Shown here: piece by piece, positions 1 to 5,660 of the stretch
Numbering within the stretch: position 1 is the first letter of the stretch
How the letters are laid out: each line of letters begins with the position of its first letter
Assembly: GCA_027031685.1 (NCBI GenBank)
Contig: JALVPS010000072.1
Coordinates: 1-6,774, forward strand
Reading direction: 5' to 3'
DNA length: 6,774 nucleotides
Origin: Gammaproteobacteria bacterium
GTDB taxonomy: Bacteria; Pseudomonadota; Gammaproteobacteria; UWMA-0217
The notes under the pieces: model-generated
The model's database searches: none
The model's input: the letters and a program-made list of their open reading frames with translations, nothing else
What the model was told of the DNA's origin: nothing
Made by a program: the position numbers and the translations under genes

Positions 1-753
1 GCCCCGGACGACAGCCCCGTCCCGGCCAGCGCGGTCCTGGGGCTGGCCGCCCCGCCGCCGGCCGCGGCGCGCCCCACGCCCGGCGGCGTGCGCGAACAGC
101 TGGCCGCATACGGCGCCCTGGCGGCCGGCGCCGCCAGCCTGCCGGCCGTGCCCGAGGCGGCCCCGGACATGCCGCCCCTGGGCTACGCCCTGGCCCAGCT
201 GCACGGCATCTACATCCTGGCGCAGAATGCCCAGGGGCTGGTTATCGTGGACATGCACGCCGCCCACGAGCGCATCACCTACGAACGGCTCAAGGCGCGC
301 CTGGCCGCCGACGGCATCACCCTGCAGCCCCTGCTGGTGCCGCTCACCCTGTCCGTGGCGCGCGCCGAGGCACAGCGCGTGGAGGACGAGCCGGCGCTGT
401 TCGCCCGCCTGGGGCTGGCGCTGGACCGCAGCGGGCCGGAGCAGATCACCGTGCGCGCCGTACCCGCCCTGCTCAAGGACGGCGACATCGAGCGGCTGGT
501 GCGTGACGTGCTGTCGGACGTGATGGCCCTGGGCGACTCGGCGCGGGTGACGGATTCCCTGCACGAGCTGCTGGCCACCATGGCCTGCCACGGCGCCGTG
601 CGTGCCCACCGCCAGCTCACCCGCGAGGAGATGAACGCCCTGCTGCGCGATATGGAACGCACCGAGCGCAGCGGCCAGTGCAACCACGGCCGGCCCACCT
701 GGCGGCAGTTCACCCTGGCCGAGCTGGACCGGCTGTTCCAGCGCGGCCAGTGA
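1..753 (+). CDS. mutL: DNA mismatch repair protein MutL, C-terminal part (5' end outside window)
   Basis: MutL couples MutS mismatch recognition to strand incision and removal. The frame is open from base 1 to TGA at 751-753 (250 visible residues), so the N-terminal GHKL ATPase lies upstream. Visible residues 1 to about 55 are a Pro/Ala-rich linker. The rest is the C-terminal dimerisation/endonuclease domain. It carries the metal-binding motif DMHAAHERITYE (250-285, family form DQHA-X2-E-X4-E), ACHGAVRA (583-606, the 'ACR' motif region), CNHGRPT (679-699, family CPHGRP) and FQR near the C-terminus (736-744, the FxR motif). A QPLLVP beta-clamp-type motif (QxxLxP) lies at 325-342. This makes it the nicking type of MutL, unlike the E. 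coli protein, which relies on MutH. The Q-to-M change in the first motif is noted, but the D, H and E ligands remain. miaA overlaps the stop codon. Confidence 0.96.
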   Translation, partial: APDDSPVPASAVLGLAAPPPAAARPTPGGVREQLAAYGALAAGAASLPAVPEAAPDMPPLGYALAQLHGIYILAQNAQGLVIVDMHAAHERITYERLKARLAADGITLQPLLVPLTLSVARAEAQRVEDEPALFARLGLALDRSGPEQITVRAVPALLKDGDIERLVRDVLSDVMALGDSARVTDSLHELLATMACHGAVRAHRQLTREEMNALLRDMERTERSGQCNHGRPTWRQFTLAELDRLFQRGQ

Positions 754-1697
754 GCGCGCGGCGACCGCCCCTGGTCTGCCTGGCCGGTCCCACCGCCAGC
801 GGCAAGACCGGCCTGGTCGTGGAACTGGTGCAGGAGCTGCCGCTGGACATCGTGTCCGTGGACTCGGCGCAGGTCTATCAGGGCATGGACATCGGCACCG
901 CCAAGCCGGACGCCGCCACCCTGGCCGTGGCGCCCCACCGCCTGATCGACCTCTGCCCGCCGGAGGCGGCCTATTCGGCGGCCCGCTTCGTGGCCGACGC
1001 GCGGCGCGAGATCGCCGCCATCCATGCCGCCGGTCGCGTGCCCCTGCTGGTGGGCGGCACCATGCTCTACTTCAAGGCCCTGCTGGAGGGGCTCGCGCCC
1101 CTGCCGGGCGCCGACCCGGCCGTGCGCGCGCGGCTGCTGGCCGAGGCGCGCCGCCACGGCTGGGCGCGGCTGCACCAGCGCCTGGCGGCGGTGGACCCGG
1201 CCGCCGCGGCGCGCATCCACCCCAACGATCCCCAGCGCCTGCAGCGCGCCCTGGAGGTGTACGAGCTCACCGGCCGGCCCCTCAGCGCCCTGCAGCGGGC
1301 CGCCGGCCCCGGCGCGCTGGACGAATACGAGGTCCTGTTCATCGGCCTGCTGCCGGCCGACCGGGCCGACCTGCACCGGCGCATCGCGCGCCGCTTCGAG
1401 GCCATGCTGGCCGAGGGGCTGGTGGAGGAGGTGCGCGCCCTGCGCCGGCGGCCCGGCCTGCACGGCGGGTTGCCCTCCATGCGCAGCGTGGGCTACCGGC
1501 AGGTGTGGGCCTATCTGGAGGGAGACCATGCTTACGCCGAGATGGTGGAGCGGGGTATCATCGCCACCCGCCAGCTCGCCAAGCGGCAGATGACCTGGCT
1601 GCGGGGGCTGCCGTACGGGGAGCGGCTGGATCCCGCCGAACTGTCCGCGGCCCGCCTGGCAAGGCGAATCCGCGCGAAGTTACAAACATTTACGTGA
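750..1697 (+). CDS. miaA: tRNA dimethylallyltransferase (tRNA A37 isopentenyltransferase)
   Basis: MiaA transfers a dimethylallyl group from DMAPP to N6 of A37 in tRNAs reading UNN codons, the first step to ms2i6A. The product is 315 aa, close to E. coli MiaA (316). Motifs in order are the P-loop GPTASGKT (residues 13-20), DSAQVYQGMDIGTAKP (38-53, with the family's catalytic Asp as D38), VGGTMLYFKAL (101-111), HPNDPQRLQRALEV (157-170), then SVGYRQ and RQLAKRQMTWLRGL towards the C-terminus. The GTG at 750 overlaps the mutL TGA as GTGA and puts the P-loop at the usual distance from the N-terminus. A further in-frame GTG at 678 would add 24 residues lying over the mutL CNHGRPT codons. No good Shine-Dalgarno precedes 750, so translational coupling to mutL is likely (inference). 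The stop codon lies inside the inverted repeat at 1682-1704. Confidence 0.97.
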   Translation: MSARRPPLVCLAGPTASGKTGLVVELVQELPLDIVSVDSAQVYQGMDIGTAKPDAATLAVAPHRLIDLCPPEAAYSAARFVADARREIAAIHAAGRVPLLVGGTMLYFKALLEGLAPLPGADPAVRARLLAEARRHGWARLHQRLAAVDPAAAARIHPNDPQRLQRALEVYELTGRPLSALQRAAGPGALDEYEVLFIGLLPADRADLHRRIARRFEAMLAEGLVEEVRALRRRPGLHGGLPSMRSVGYRQVWAYLEGDHAYAEMVERGIIATRQLAKRQMTWLRGLPYGERLDPAELSAARLARRIRAKLQTFT

Positions 1698-1704
1698 TGT
1701 TTGT
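1682..1704. promoter_or_regulatory. 8-bp perfect inverted repeat, candidate operator upstream of hfq
   Basis: ACAAACAT (1682-1689), a 7-base spacer and ATGTTTGT (1697-1704) form a perfect dyad. It spans the miaA stop codon and directly abuts the TGC-TATATT element. Such an AT-rich dyad is unusual in this GC-rich window. Its position, roughly -37 to -15 relative to the inferred start, is typical of a dimeric regulator site. No U-run follows, so a simple terminator is unlikely. The binding protein is unknown to me. Confidence 0.5.
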
Positions 1705-1712
1705 GCTATATT
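1704..1712 (+). promoter_or_regulatory. Candidate extended -10 promoter for hfq
   Basis: TGCTATATT has the TGn extension plus TATATT (1707-1712, five of six matches to TATAAT). No convincing -35 hexamer sits 16-18 bases upstream; that zone holds the left arm of the inverted repeat. It would therefore have to act as an extended -10 promoter or need an activator. The predicted start is near 1719, giving an hfq leader of about 43 bases. In E. coli hfq also has its own promoters in and after miaA. A TATAAC at 1730-1735 is a weaker alternative. Confidence 0.4.
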
Positions 1713-1726
1713 CCCGAAACCGGGAA
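1711..1726 (+). repeat. Small hairpin in the hfq upstream region
   Basis: TTCCCG-AAAC-CGGGAA is a perfect 6-bp stem with a 4-base loop, 35 bases before the hfq start codon. A-rich sequence and a tandem AACTAT repeat (1727-1738) follow, not a T-run, so it is not a canonical intrinsic terminator. In read-through transcripts from miaA it could fold in the hfq leader. If transcription starts near 1719 only half of it would be transcribed. Function unknown. Confidence 0.4.
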
Positions 1727-1748
1727 AACTATAACTATTGCAAATCTT

Positions 1749-1755
1749 AAGGTGG
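1749..1755 (+). promoter_or_regulatory. Strong Shine-Dalgarno of hfq
   Basis: AAGGTGG lies six bases before ATG 1762 and is a close match to AAGGAGG. It fixes the hfq start at 1762 rather than the in-frame TTG at 1738. Confidence 0.85.
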
Positions 1756-1761
1756 AAAAAG

Positions 1762-2001
1762 ATGTCCAAAGGGCAGACGTTACAAGAACCCTTTCTCAAC
1801 ACACTGCGCAAGGAACGCATCCCCGTGGCGATCTATCTGGTCAACGGCATCAAGCTGACCGGGCAGATCGACTCCTTCGACCAGTTCGTGGTCCTGCTCA
1901 GAAACAGCGTCAGCCAGATGGTGTACAAGCACGCCATCTCGACCATCGTGCCGTCCAAGCCGGTCAAGTTGCCGATCCCGGATGAGGCCTCGTCTGCCTG
2001 A
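1762..2001 (+). CDS. hfq: RNA chaperone Hfq
   Basis: Hfq is a hexameric Sm-like protein that pairs small RNAs with mRNAs and affects RNA stability. The 79-aa product begins MSKGQTLQEPFLN, as in the proteobacterial family. Sm1 covers about residues 22-48 (VAIYLVNGIKLTGQIDSFDQ and on) and Sm2 carries YKHAIST (55-61). Proximal-face residues Q8, F42, K56 and H57 are present, as are distal-face Y25, G29, I30 and K31. The rim reads R16-K17-R19 where E. coli has R16-R17-R19, and position 9 is Glu instead of Asp. The tail after the Sm core is only about 13 residues and mildly acidic, much shorter than in the 102-aa E. coli protein. ATG 1762 is chosen from the Shine-Dalgarno and homology. The AT-rich leader is a plausible site for own-promoter control or Hfq autoregulation (inference). 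Confidence 0.98.
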   Translation: MSKGQTLQEPFLNTLRKERIPVAIYLVNGIKLTGQIDSFDQFVVLLRNSVSQMVYKHAISTIVPSKPVKLPIPDEASSA

Positions 2002-2030
2002 CCCGACCCCGCCGCGGCGCCGGCTCGCGC

Positions 2031-3362
2031 GTGTTTGACCGGTTCCAGCGCGGCGAGCGGGCCCTGCTCGTCCAGCTCCGGCTGGAGCCCGCCGCCGGTG
2101 CGGCGGCCCACGGCGCGGACGACGGCGGCGAATTCCGGGAGCTGGCCCGCTCGGCGGGCGTCGAGATCGTCGGCCTGGTGGGCGGCAGCCGCCGCCGGCC
2201 CGATCCCCGCTACTTCGTGGGCGCCGGTAAGGCCGACGAGATCGCCGCCGAGGTGGCTGCCCGGGGCGCCGAGGTGGTCATCTTCGACCATGCCCTGTCC
2301 CCCAGTCAGGAGCGCAATCTGGAGCGCCGCCTGCGCTGCCGCGTGCTGGACCGCACCGGCCTCATCCTCGATATCTTCGCCCAGCGGGCCCGCTCCTTCG
2401 AGGGCAAGCTGCAGGTGGAGCTGGCCCAGTTGCGCCACCTGTCCACCCGTCTGGTGCGCGGCTGGACCCACCTGGAGCGGCAGAAGGGCGGCATCGGTCT
2501 GCGCGGCCCGGGCGAGAAGCAGCTGGAGACCGACCGCCGCCTGCTGGCCGAGCGCATCCGTGCCATCCGCCAGCGGCTGGCGCGGGTGGACCGGCAGCGC
2601 GACCAGGGCCGTCAGGCGCGCCGCAAGGCCGAAGTGCCCACCGTGTCGCTGGTGGGCTACACCAACGCCGGCAAGTCGTCCCTGTTCAACGCCCTGAGCG
2701 GGGCCGGCGTGTACGCCGCCGGCCAACTGTTCGCCACCCTCGACCCCACCCTGCGCCGCATCCGCCTGCCCAACCGGCAGGCTGTGGTGCTGGCCGACAC
2801 CGTGGGCTTCATCCGCCAGCTGCCGCACGACCTGGTGGCCGCCTTCCGCGCCACGCTACAGGAGACGGCCGAGGCCGACCTGCTGCTGCACGTGATCGAC
2901 GCCAGTGACCCGCGCCGCGACGAGTACACCGAGCAGGTCGATGCCGTGCTGGCGCAGATCGGCGCGACCGACAGGCCGCGGCTGCTGGTGTACAACAAGA
3001 TCGACCTGACTGGCGCCGCGCCGCACGTGGTGCCCGGGAGCGACGGCCAGCCGGCGCGGGTGTGGGTGTCGGCGCGCAGCGGCGCCGGGCTGGATCTGCT
3101 GGCGCGGGAGATCAGCCGCCTGGTCGGCGGCGAGACGGTGCAGGGCTGGCTCACCCTGCCGCCCTCGGCTGGCAAGTTGCGCGCCGAGCTGTTCTCGCAG
3201 GGGGCCGTGCTGCACGAGACCACCACCGCCGACGGGCAGTGGGCACTGGAGGTGCGGCTGGCCCGCAAGCTGCTGCAGCGCCTGTCCGGGCAGTACGACA
3301 TCCCCCTGCGCCCCACCCCGGCGGCAGTGAATTCTGTTGCCACCCCGCCGGGGCCTGCCTAG
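2031..3362 (+). CDS. hflX: Ribosome-associated GTPase HflX
   Basis: HflX is a GTPase that binds the 50S subunit and splits stalled or stress-arrested 70S ribosomes. The product is 443 aa (E. coli 426). The N-terminal HflX domain includes YFVGAGKADE (61-70), FDHALSPSQERNLE (85-98), DRTGLILDIFAQRA (107-120) and GGIGLRGPGEKQLETDRR (153-170), followed by a charged helical linker. The G domain has G1 GYTNAGKS (209-216), G2 TLDPT (236-240), G3 DTVGF (256-260), G4 NKID (322-325) and G5 SARSG (347-351). A C-terminal domain of about 80 residues follows. The GTG start at 2031 is chosen because it gives MFDRF, matching the family N-terminus. No clear Shine-Dalgarno precedes it in the 29-base GC-rich gap after hfq, so initiation may depend on coupling. 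The stop TAG forms part of a candidate -10 for hflK. Confidence 0.97.
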   Translation: MFDRFQRGERALLVQLRLEPAAGAAAHGADDGGEFRELARSAGVEIVGLVGGSRRRPDPRYFVGAGKADEIAAEVAARGAEVVIFDHALSPSQERNLERRLRCRVLDRTGLILDIFAQRARSFEGKLQVELAQLRHLSTRLVRGWTHLERQKGGIGLRGPGEKQLETDRRLLAERIRAIRQRLARVDRQRDQGRQARRKAEVPTVSLVGYTNAGKSSLFNALSGAGVYAAGQLFATLDPTLRRIRLPNRQAVVLADTVGFIRQLPHDLVAAFRATLQETAEADLLLHVIDASDPRRDEYTEQVDAVLAQIGATDRPRLLVYNKIDLTGAAPHVVPGSDGQPARVWVSARSGAGLDLLAREISRLVGGETVQGWLTLPPSAGKLRAELFSQGAVLHETTTADGQWALEVRLARKLLQRLSGQYDIPLRPTPAAVNSVATPPGPA

Positions 3363-3365
3363 AAT
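3337..3365 (+). promoter_or_regulatory. Candidate sigma70 promoter for hflKC
   Basis: TTGCCA (3337-3342, five of six to TTGACA) and TAGAAT (3360-3365, five of six to TATAAT) are separated by exactly 17 bases. The -35 lies in the last codons of hflX and the -10 overlaps its TAG stop. The local sequence is richer in A and T than the surrounding coding DNA. The predicted start is near 3372, giving an hflK leader of about 54 bases that contains the hairpin at 3369-3404. It would allow hflKC and downstream genes to be expressed apart from hfq-hflX. Confidence 0.55.
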
Positions 3366-3368
3366 TAC

Positions 3369-3404
3369 GGGCCTTTGCGCGCGGCGCGGGTGGCGCGCAA
3401 GCCC
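3369..3404 (+). repeat. Stable hairpin in the hflX-hflK gap
   Basis: GGGC (3369-3372), a two-base bulge and TTGCGCGC (3375-3382) pair with GCGCGCAA (3393-3400) and GCCC (3401-3404) around a 10-base loop. This is an 8-bp perfect stem extended by 4 bp. It is followed by TTCATCCATC rather than a T-run, so it is not a standard intrinsic terminator. It ends 10 bases before the hflK Shine-Dalgarno. It may be an RNA processing, stability or attenuation element (inference), or chance in GC-rich sequence. Confidence 0.45.
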
Positions 3405-3425
3405 TTCATCCATCTGGAGTCCGAC

Positions 3426-4559
3426 ATGCCTTGGAATCAGCCGGGCGGTAACGACAACGATCCCTGGGGCGGTGGCCGCAAGCAGCCGGGGCCGCCCGAC
3501 CTCGACGAGCTGCTCAAGAAGCTCATGGGACGCCTGGGCGGTAATCCTTTCCGGCGCGGCACCGGGCGGGGCGGTTCGGGCGGGCTGCTGGGGCTGGCGG
3601 TGGTAGTCCTGCTGCTGTGGATGGCCTCCGGCTTCTACATCGTCGACGAGGGCGAGCGCGGCGTGGTGCTGCGCTTCGGTAAGTTCGTGTCGGTGGCCGA
3701 CCCCGGCCCGCACTGGCACCTGCCGGTGCCCATCGAGAACGTAGAGGCGGTGGACGTGGACCGCGTGCGCAGCTTCAACCACCGCGCCACCATGCTCACC
3801 CAGGACGAGAACATCGTCGACCTGGAGCTGGCCGTGCAGTACCGCCTCAAGGATCCGGTGGACTATCTGTTCCAGGTGCGCCAGCCGGACCTGACCGTGC
3901 AGCAGGCGGTGGAGAGTGCCCTGCGCGAGGCGGTGGGCCGCTCCAAGATGGACTTCGTGCTCAGCGAGGGGCGCGCCGACATCGCCGCCACCACCAAGCG
4001 CCTGACGCAGGAGATCCTCGACTTCTACAAGACCGGCCTGATGGTCACCACCGTCAACCTGCAGCAGTCGCAGCCGCCGGAGCAGGTGCAGGACGCCTTC
4101 AACGACGCCATCAAGGCGCGCGAGGACAACGTGCGCTTCATCAACGAGGCTGAGGCCTACGCCAACGGCATCGTGCCCCAGGCGCGCGGCGAGGCGGCCC
4201 GCGTGGTGGAGGAGGCCAATGCCTACCGCGAGCAGATCGTGGCGCGCGCCAAGGGCGACGCGGCTCGCTTCACCAAGCTGCTGGCCGAGTACCGCAAGGC
4301 GCCTGACGTGACCCGCGAGCGGCTCTACCTGGAGACGGTGGAGTCGGTGCTGGCCAACACCAGCAAGGCGGTGGTGGACACCCGGCAGGGCAACAGCCTG
4401 CTGTACCTGCCGCTCGACAAGCTGGTCTCGCCCGAGCAGCGCGTGCCGGTGCAGGGCTTCCTGTCCAGTCCCGCCTCCGCCGCCGGCAAGAACAGTTCCA
4501 CGCCCCTGCGCCCGCCGGCCATGCGCCGGCCGGAGCGGGGCCCGAGGGAGGGCCGCTAG
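3426..4559 (+). CDS. hflK: FtsH protease regulator subunit HflK (SPFH/band 7)
   Basis: HflK pairs with HflC in the inner-membrane complex that encloses FtsH and modulates its access to membrane substrates. It is 377 aa (E. coli 419). The cytoplasmic N-terminus is rich in Gly, Pro and Asn (starting MPWNQPGG, as in the family) with a PPDLDELLKKL segment (23-33). One transmembrane segment follows at about 54-71. The SPFH domain begins with GFYIVDEGERGVVLRFGKF, and an Ala/Glu/Arg-rich helical region near residues 240-285 includes EAEAY and RGEAARVVEEA. A conserved LYLPLDKL stretch precedes a low-complexity Pro/Arg tail. ATG 3426 is chosen because TGGAG (3415-3419) sits six bases upstream and MPWNQPG matches homologues; an in-frame TTG at 3375 would start inside the hairpin. 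The TAG stop is immediately followed by the hflC ATG. Confidence 0.97.
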   Translation: MPWNQPGGNDNDPWGGGRKQPGPPDLDELLKKLMGRLGGNPFRRGTGRGGSGGLLGLAVVVLLLWMASGFYIVDEGERGVVLRFGKFVSVADPGPHWHLPVPIENVEAVDVDRVRSFNHRATMLTQDENIVDLELAVQYRLKDPVDYLFQVRQPDLTVQQAVESALREAVGRSKMDFVLSEGRADIAATTKRLTQEILDFYKTGLMVTTVNLQQSQPPEQVQDAFNDAIKAREDNVRFINEAEAYANGIVPQARGEAARVVEEANAYREQIVARAKGDAARFTKLLAEYRKAPDVTRERLYLETVESVLANTSKAVVDTRQGNSLLYLPLDKLVSPEQRVPVQGFLSSPASAAGKNSSTPLRPPAMRRPERGPREGR

Positions 4560-5423
4560 ATGACCCGCATCCTGCCCGTCGTACTCGTCGTCCTGCTGGT
4601 GCTGGGTGCCATGTCCACCTACACCGTGGACCAGCGCGACAAGGCCATCCTGCTCAGCCTGGGAGAGATCAAGCAGGCCAATATCCCGCCCGGCCTGCAC
4701 TTCAAGCTTCCGCTGGTCAACAACGTCATCAAGTTCGACGCCCGCGTGCTCACCCTGGACGCGCGGCCGGAGCGCTTCCTGACCATTGAGAAGAAGAACG
4801 TCATCGTGGACTTCTTCGTCAAGTGGCGCATCCACGACGCCGGCCAATACTACCGCTCCACGCGCGGCCAGGAGGCCGTCGCCCAGAGCCGCCTGTCGCA
4901 GATCATCAAGGACGGGCTGCGCAACGAGTTCGCCAAGCGCACCATCCAGCAGGCCGTCTCGGGGGAGCGTGCGGAGATCATGTCCTCCATCAACAAGACT
5001 TCCAAGGAGCTGGCGCGCGACCTGGGCATCGATGTGGTGGACGTGCGCATCAGTCGCATCGACCTGCCGGAAGAGGTGAGCGACTCGGTGTACCAGCGCA
5101 TGCGCGCCGAGCGGGCCCGCATTGCCAAGGAGCTGCGCGCGCGGGGCCGCGAGGCGGCCGAGCGCATCCGCGCCGCCGCCGACCGCGAGCGGGCGGTGAT
5201 CCTGGCTGAGGCCTACCAGAAGGCGCAGGAGATCCGCGGCGATGGTGACGCCATGGCCGCCGACGTGTACGCGCGCGCCTACCAGCAGGACACCGACTTC
5301 TATTCCTTCTACCGGAGCATGGAGTCCTACCGCAAATCGTTCCGCGACCGGCGCGACCTGATGGTGCTCGAGCCCAACGCCGACTTCTTCCGTTTCTTCC
5401 GTTCCCCGGCGGGGAACCGGTAG
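4560..5423 (+). CDS. hflC: FtsH protease regulator subunit HflC (SPFH/band 7)
   Basis: HflC is the partner of HflK in the membrane complex around FtsH. The protein is 287 aa. It has an N-terminal signal-anchor helix (about 4-19, rich in V and L), then an SPFH domain with PPGLHFKLPLVNNV, the family-typical TIEKKNVIVDFFVKWRI stretch and LGIDVVDVRISRIDLPEEV. An Arg/Glu/Ala-rich coiled-coil-like segment follows (about 178-235), and the C-terminus has DFYSFYRSMESY and PNADFFRFF, both familiar HflC motifs. It is about 47 residues shorter than E. coli HflC, mostly because it lacks an insertion found in the enteric protein after the NEFAKRTIQ-equivalent region. The ATG abuts the hflK stop (TAGATG), with AGGGAGG at 4545-4551 as Shine-Dalgarno, so the two are made together. 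Confidence 0.97.
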   Translation: MTRILPVVLVVLLVLGAMSTYTVDQRDKAILLSLGEIKQANIPPGLHFKLPLVNNVIKFDARVLTLDARPERFLTIEKKNVIVDFFVKWRIHDAGQYYRSTRGQEAVAQSRLSQIIKDGLRNEFAKRTIQQAVSGERAEIMSSINKTSKELARDLGIDVVDVRISRIDLPEEVSDSVYQRMRAERARIAKELRARGREAAERIRAAADRERAVILAEAYQKAQEIRGDGDAMAADVYARAYQQDTDFYSFYRSMESYRKSFRDRRDLMVLEPNADFFRFFRSPAGNR

Positions 5424-5438
5424 GGTCGGGCGCGGGCC

Positions 5439-5630
5439 GTGAACTGGGCTGACCTGTGGGCCGCCATCGCCCTGGTGCTGGTGCTGGAGGGGCTGTTGCC
5501 CTTCCTGTCGCCGCCCTTCTACAGGCGCAACCTGGCCCAGCTGTTGCAGTTGCCGGACCGCACCCTGCGCCTGCTGGGGTTGGGCAGCATGGGCCTGGGC
5601 CTGGTGCTGCTGTACGTGGTGCGGGGTTGA
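5439..5630 (+). CDS. DUF2065 small membrane protein (YjeT-like)
   Basis: This is a 63-aa hydrophobic protein resembling E. coli YjeT, the DUF2065 family. It starts MNWADLWAAIALVLVLEGL and has two probable transmembrane segments (about 5-22 and 43-60). A short basic/polar loop between them contains FYRRNLAQLLQLPD. The VLVLEGL and LPD..LR patterns agree with the family. The start is GTG at 5439, the only start codon between the hflC stop and the first helix; no good Shine-Dalgarno is visible. Its place between hflC and hisZ is usual in non-enteric Proteobacteria and suggests cotranscription with hflKC. The molecular function is not known, and a role with the HflKC-FtsH complex would be guesswork. 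Confidence 0.9.
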   Translation: MNWADLWAAIALVLVLEGLLPFLSPPFYRRNLAQLLQLPDRTLRLLGLGSMGLGLVLLYVVRG

Positions 5631-5649
5631 GCCCATGACCCGTCGCCGC

Positions 5650-5653
5650 GGAG
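5650..5653 (+). promoter_or_regulatory. Shine-Dalgarno deciding the hisZ start
   Basis: GGAG lies seven bases before ATG 5661 but only one base before the in-frame ATG 5655. This favours 5661 as the start. Confidence 0.6.
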
Positions 5654-5660
5654 CATGCCG

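Noticed and set aside
678..749. Upstream GTG extension of miaA
   Set aside because: The extra 24 residues overlap the conserved CNHGRPT codons and C-terminus of mutL and have no MiaA similarity. The GTGA overlap at 750 gives the usual length.
279..1529. Minus-strand open frame of 416 codons opposite mutL and miaA
   Set aside because: Low-complexity antisense translation of two well-supported genes, with no family features and no start context.
1024..1593. Alternative plus-strand frame inside miaA
   Set aside because: Same kind of Cys/Pro/Trp/Arg-rich shadow; the MiaA frame has all family motifs.
1711..1740. Hairpin after miaA as an intrinsic terminator
   Set aside because: No T-run follows the stem on either strand; A-rich and mixed AT sequence follows instead.
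1738..1761. Upstream TTG start for hfq
   Set aside because: It would place the start before the Shine-Dalgarno at 1749-1755. MSKGQ at 1762 matches family N-termini.
2035..2697. Alternative plus-strand frame inside hflX
   Set aside because: It is a shadow rich in Ser, Pro, Ala, Trp and Arg, in the wrong frame of a gene with clear GTPase motifs.
3375..3425. Upstream TTG start for hflK
   Set aside because: The TTG lies within the hairpin stem without a Shine-Dalgarno. ATG 3426 has TGGAG at a good distance and gives the family N-terminus.
5655..5660. ATG two codons upstream as the hisZ start
   Set aside because: GGAG would be only one base away; it fits ATG 5661 at seven bases much better.
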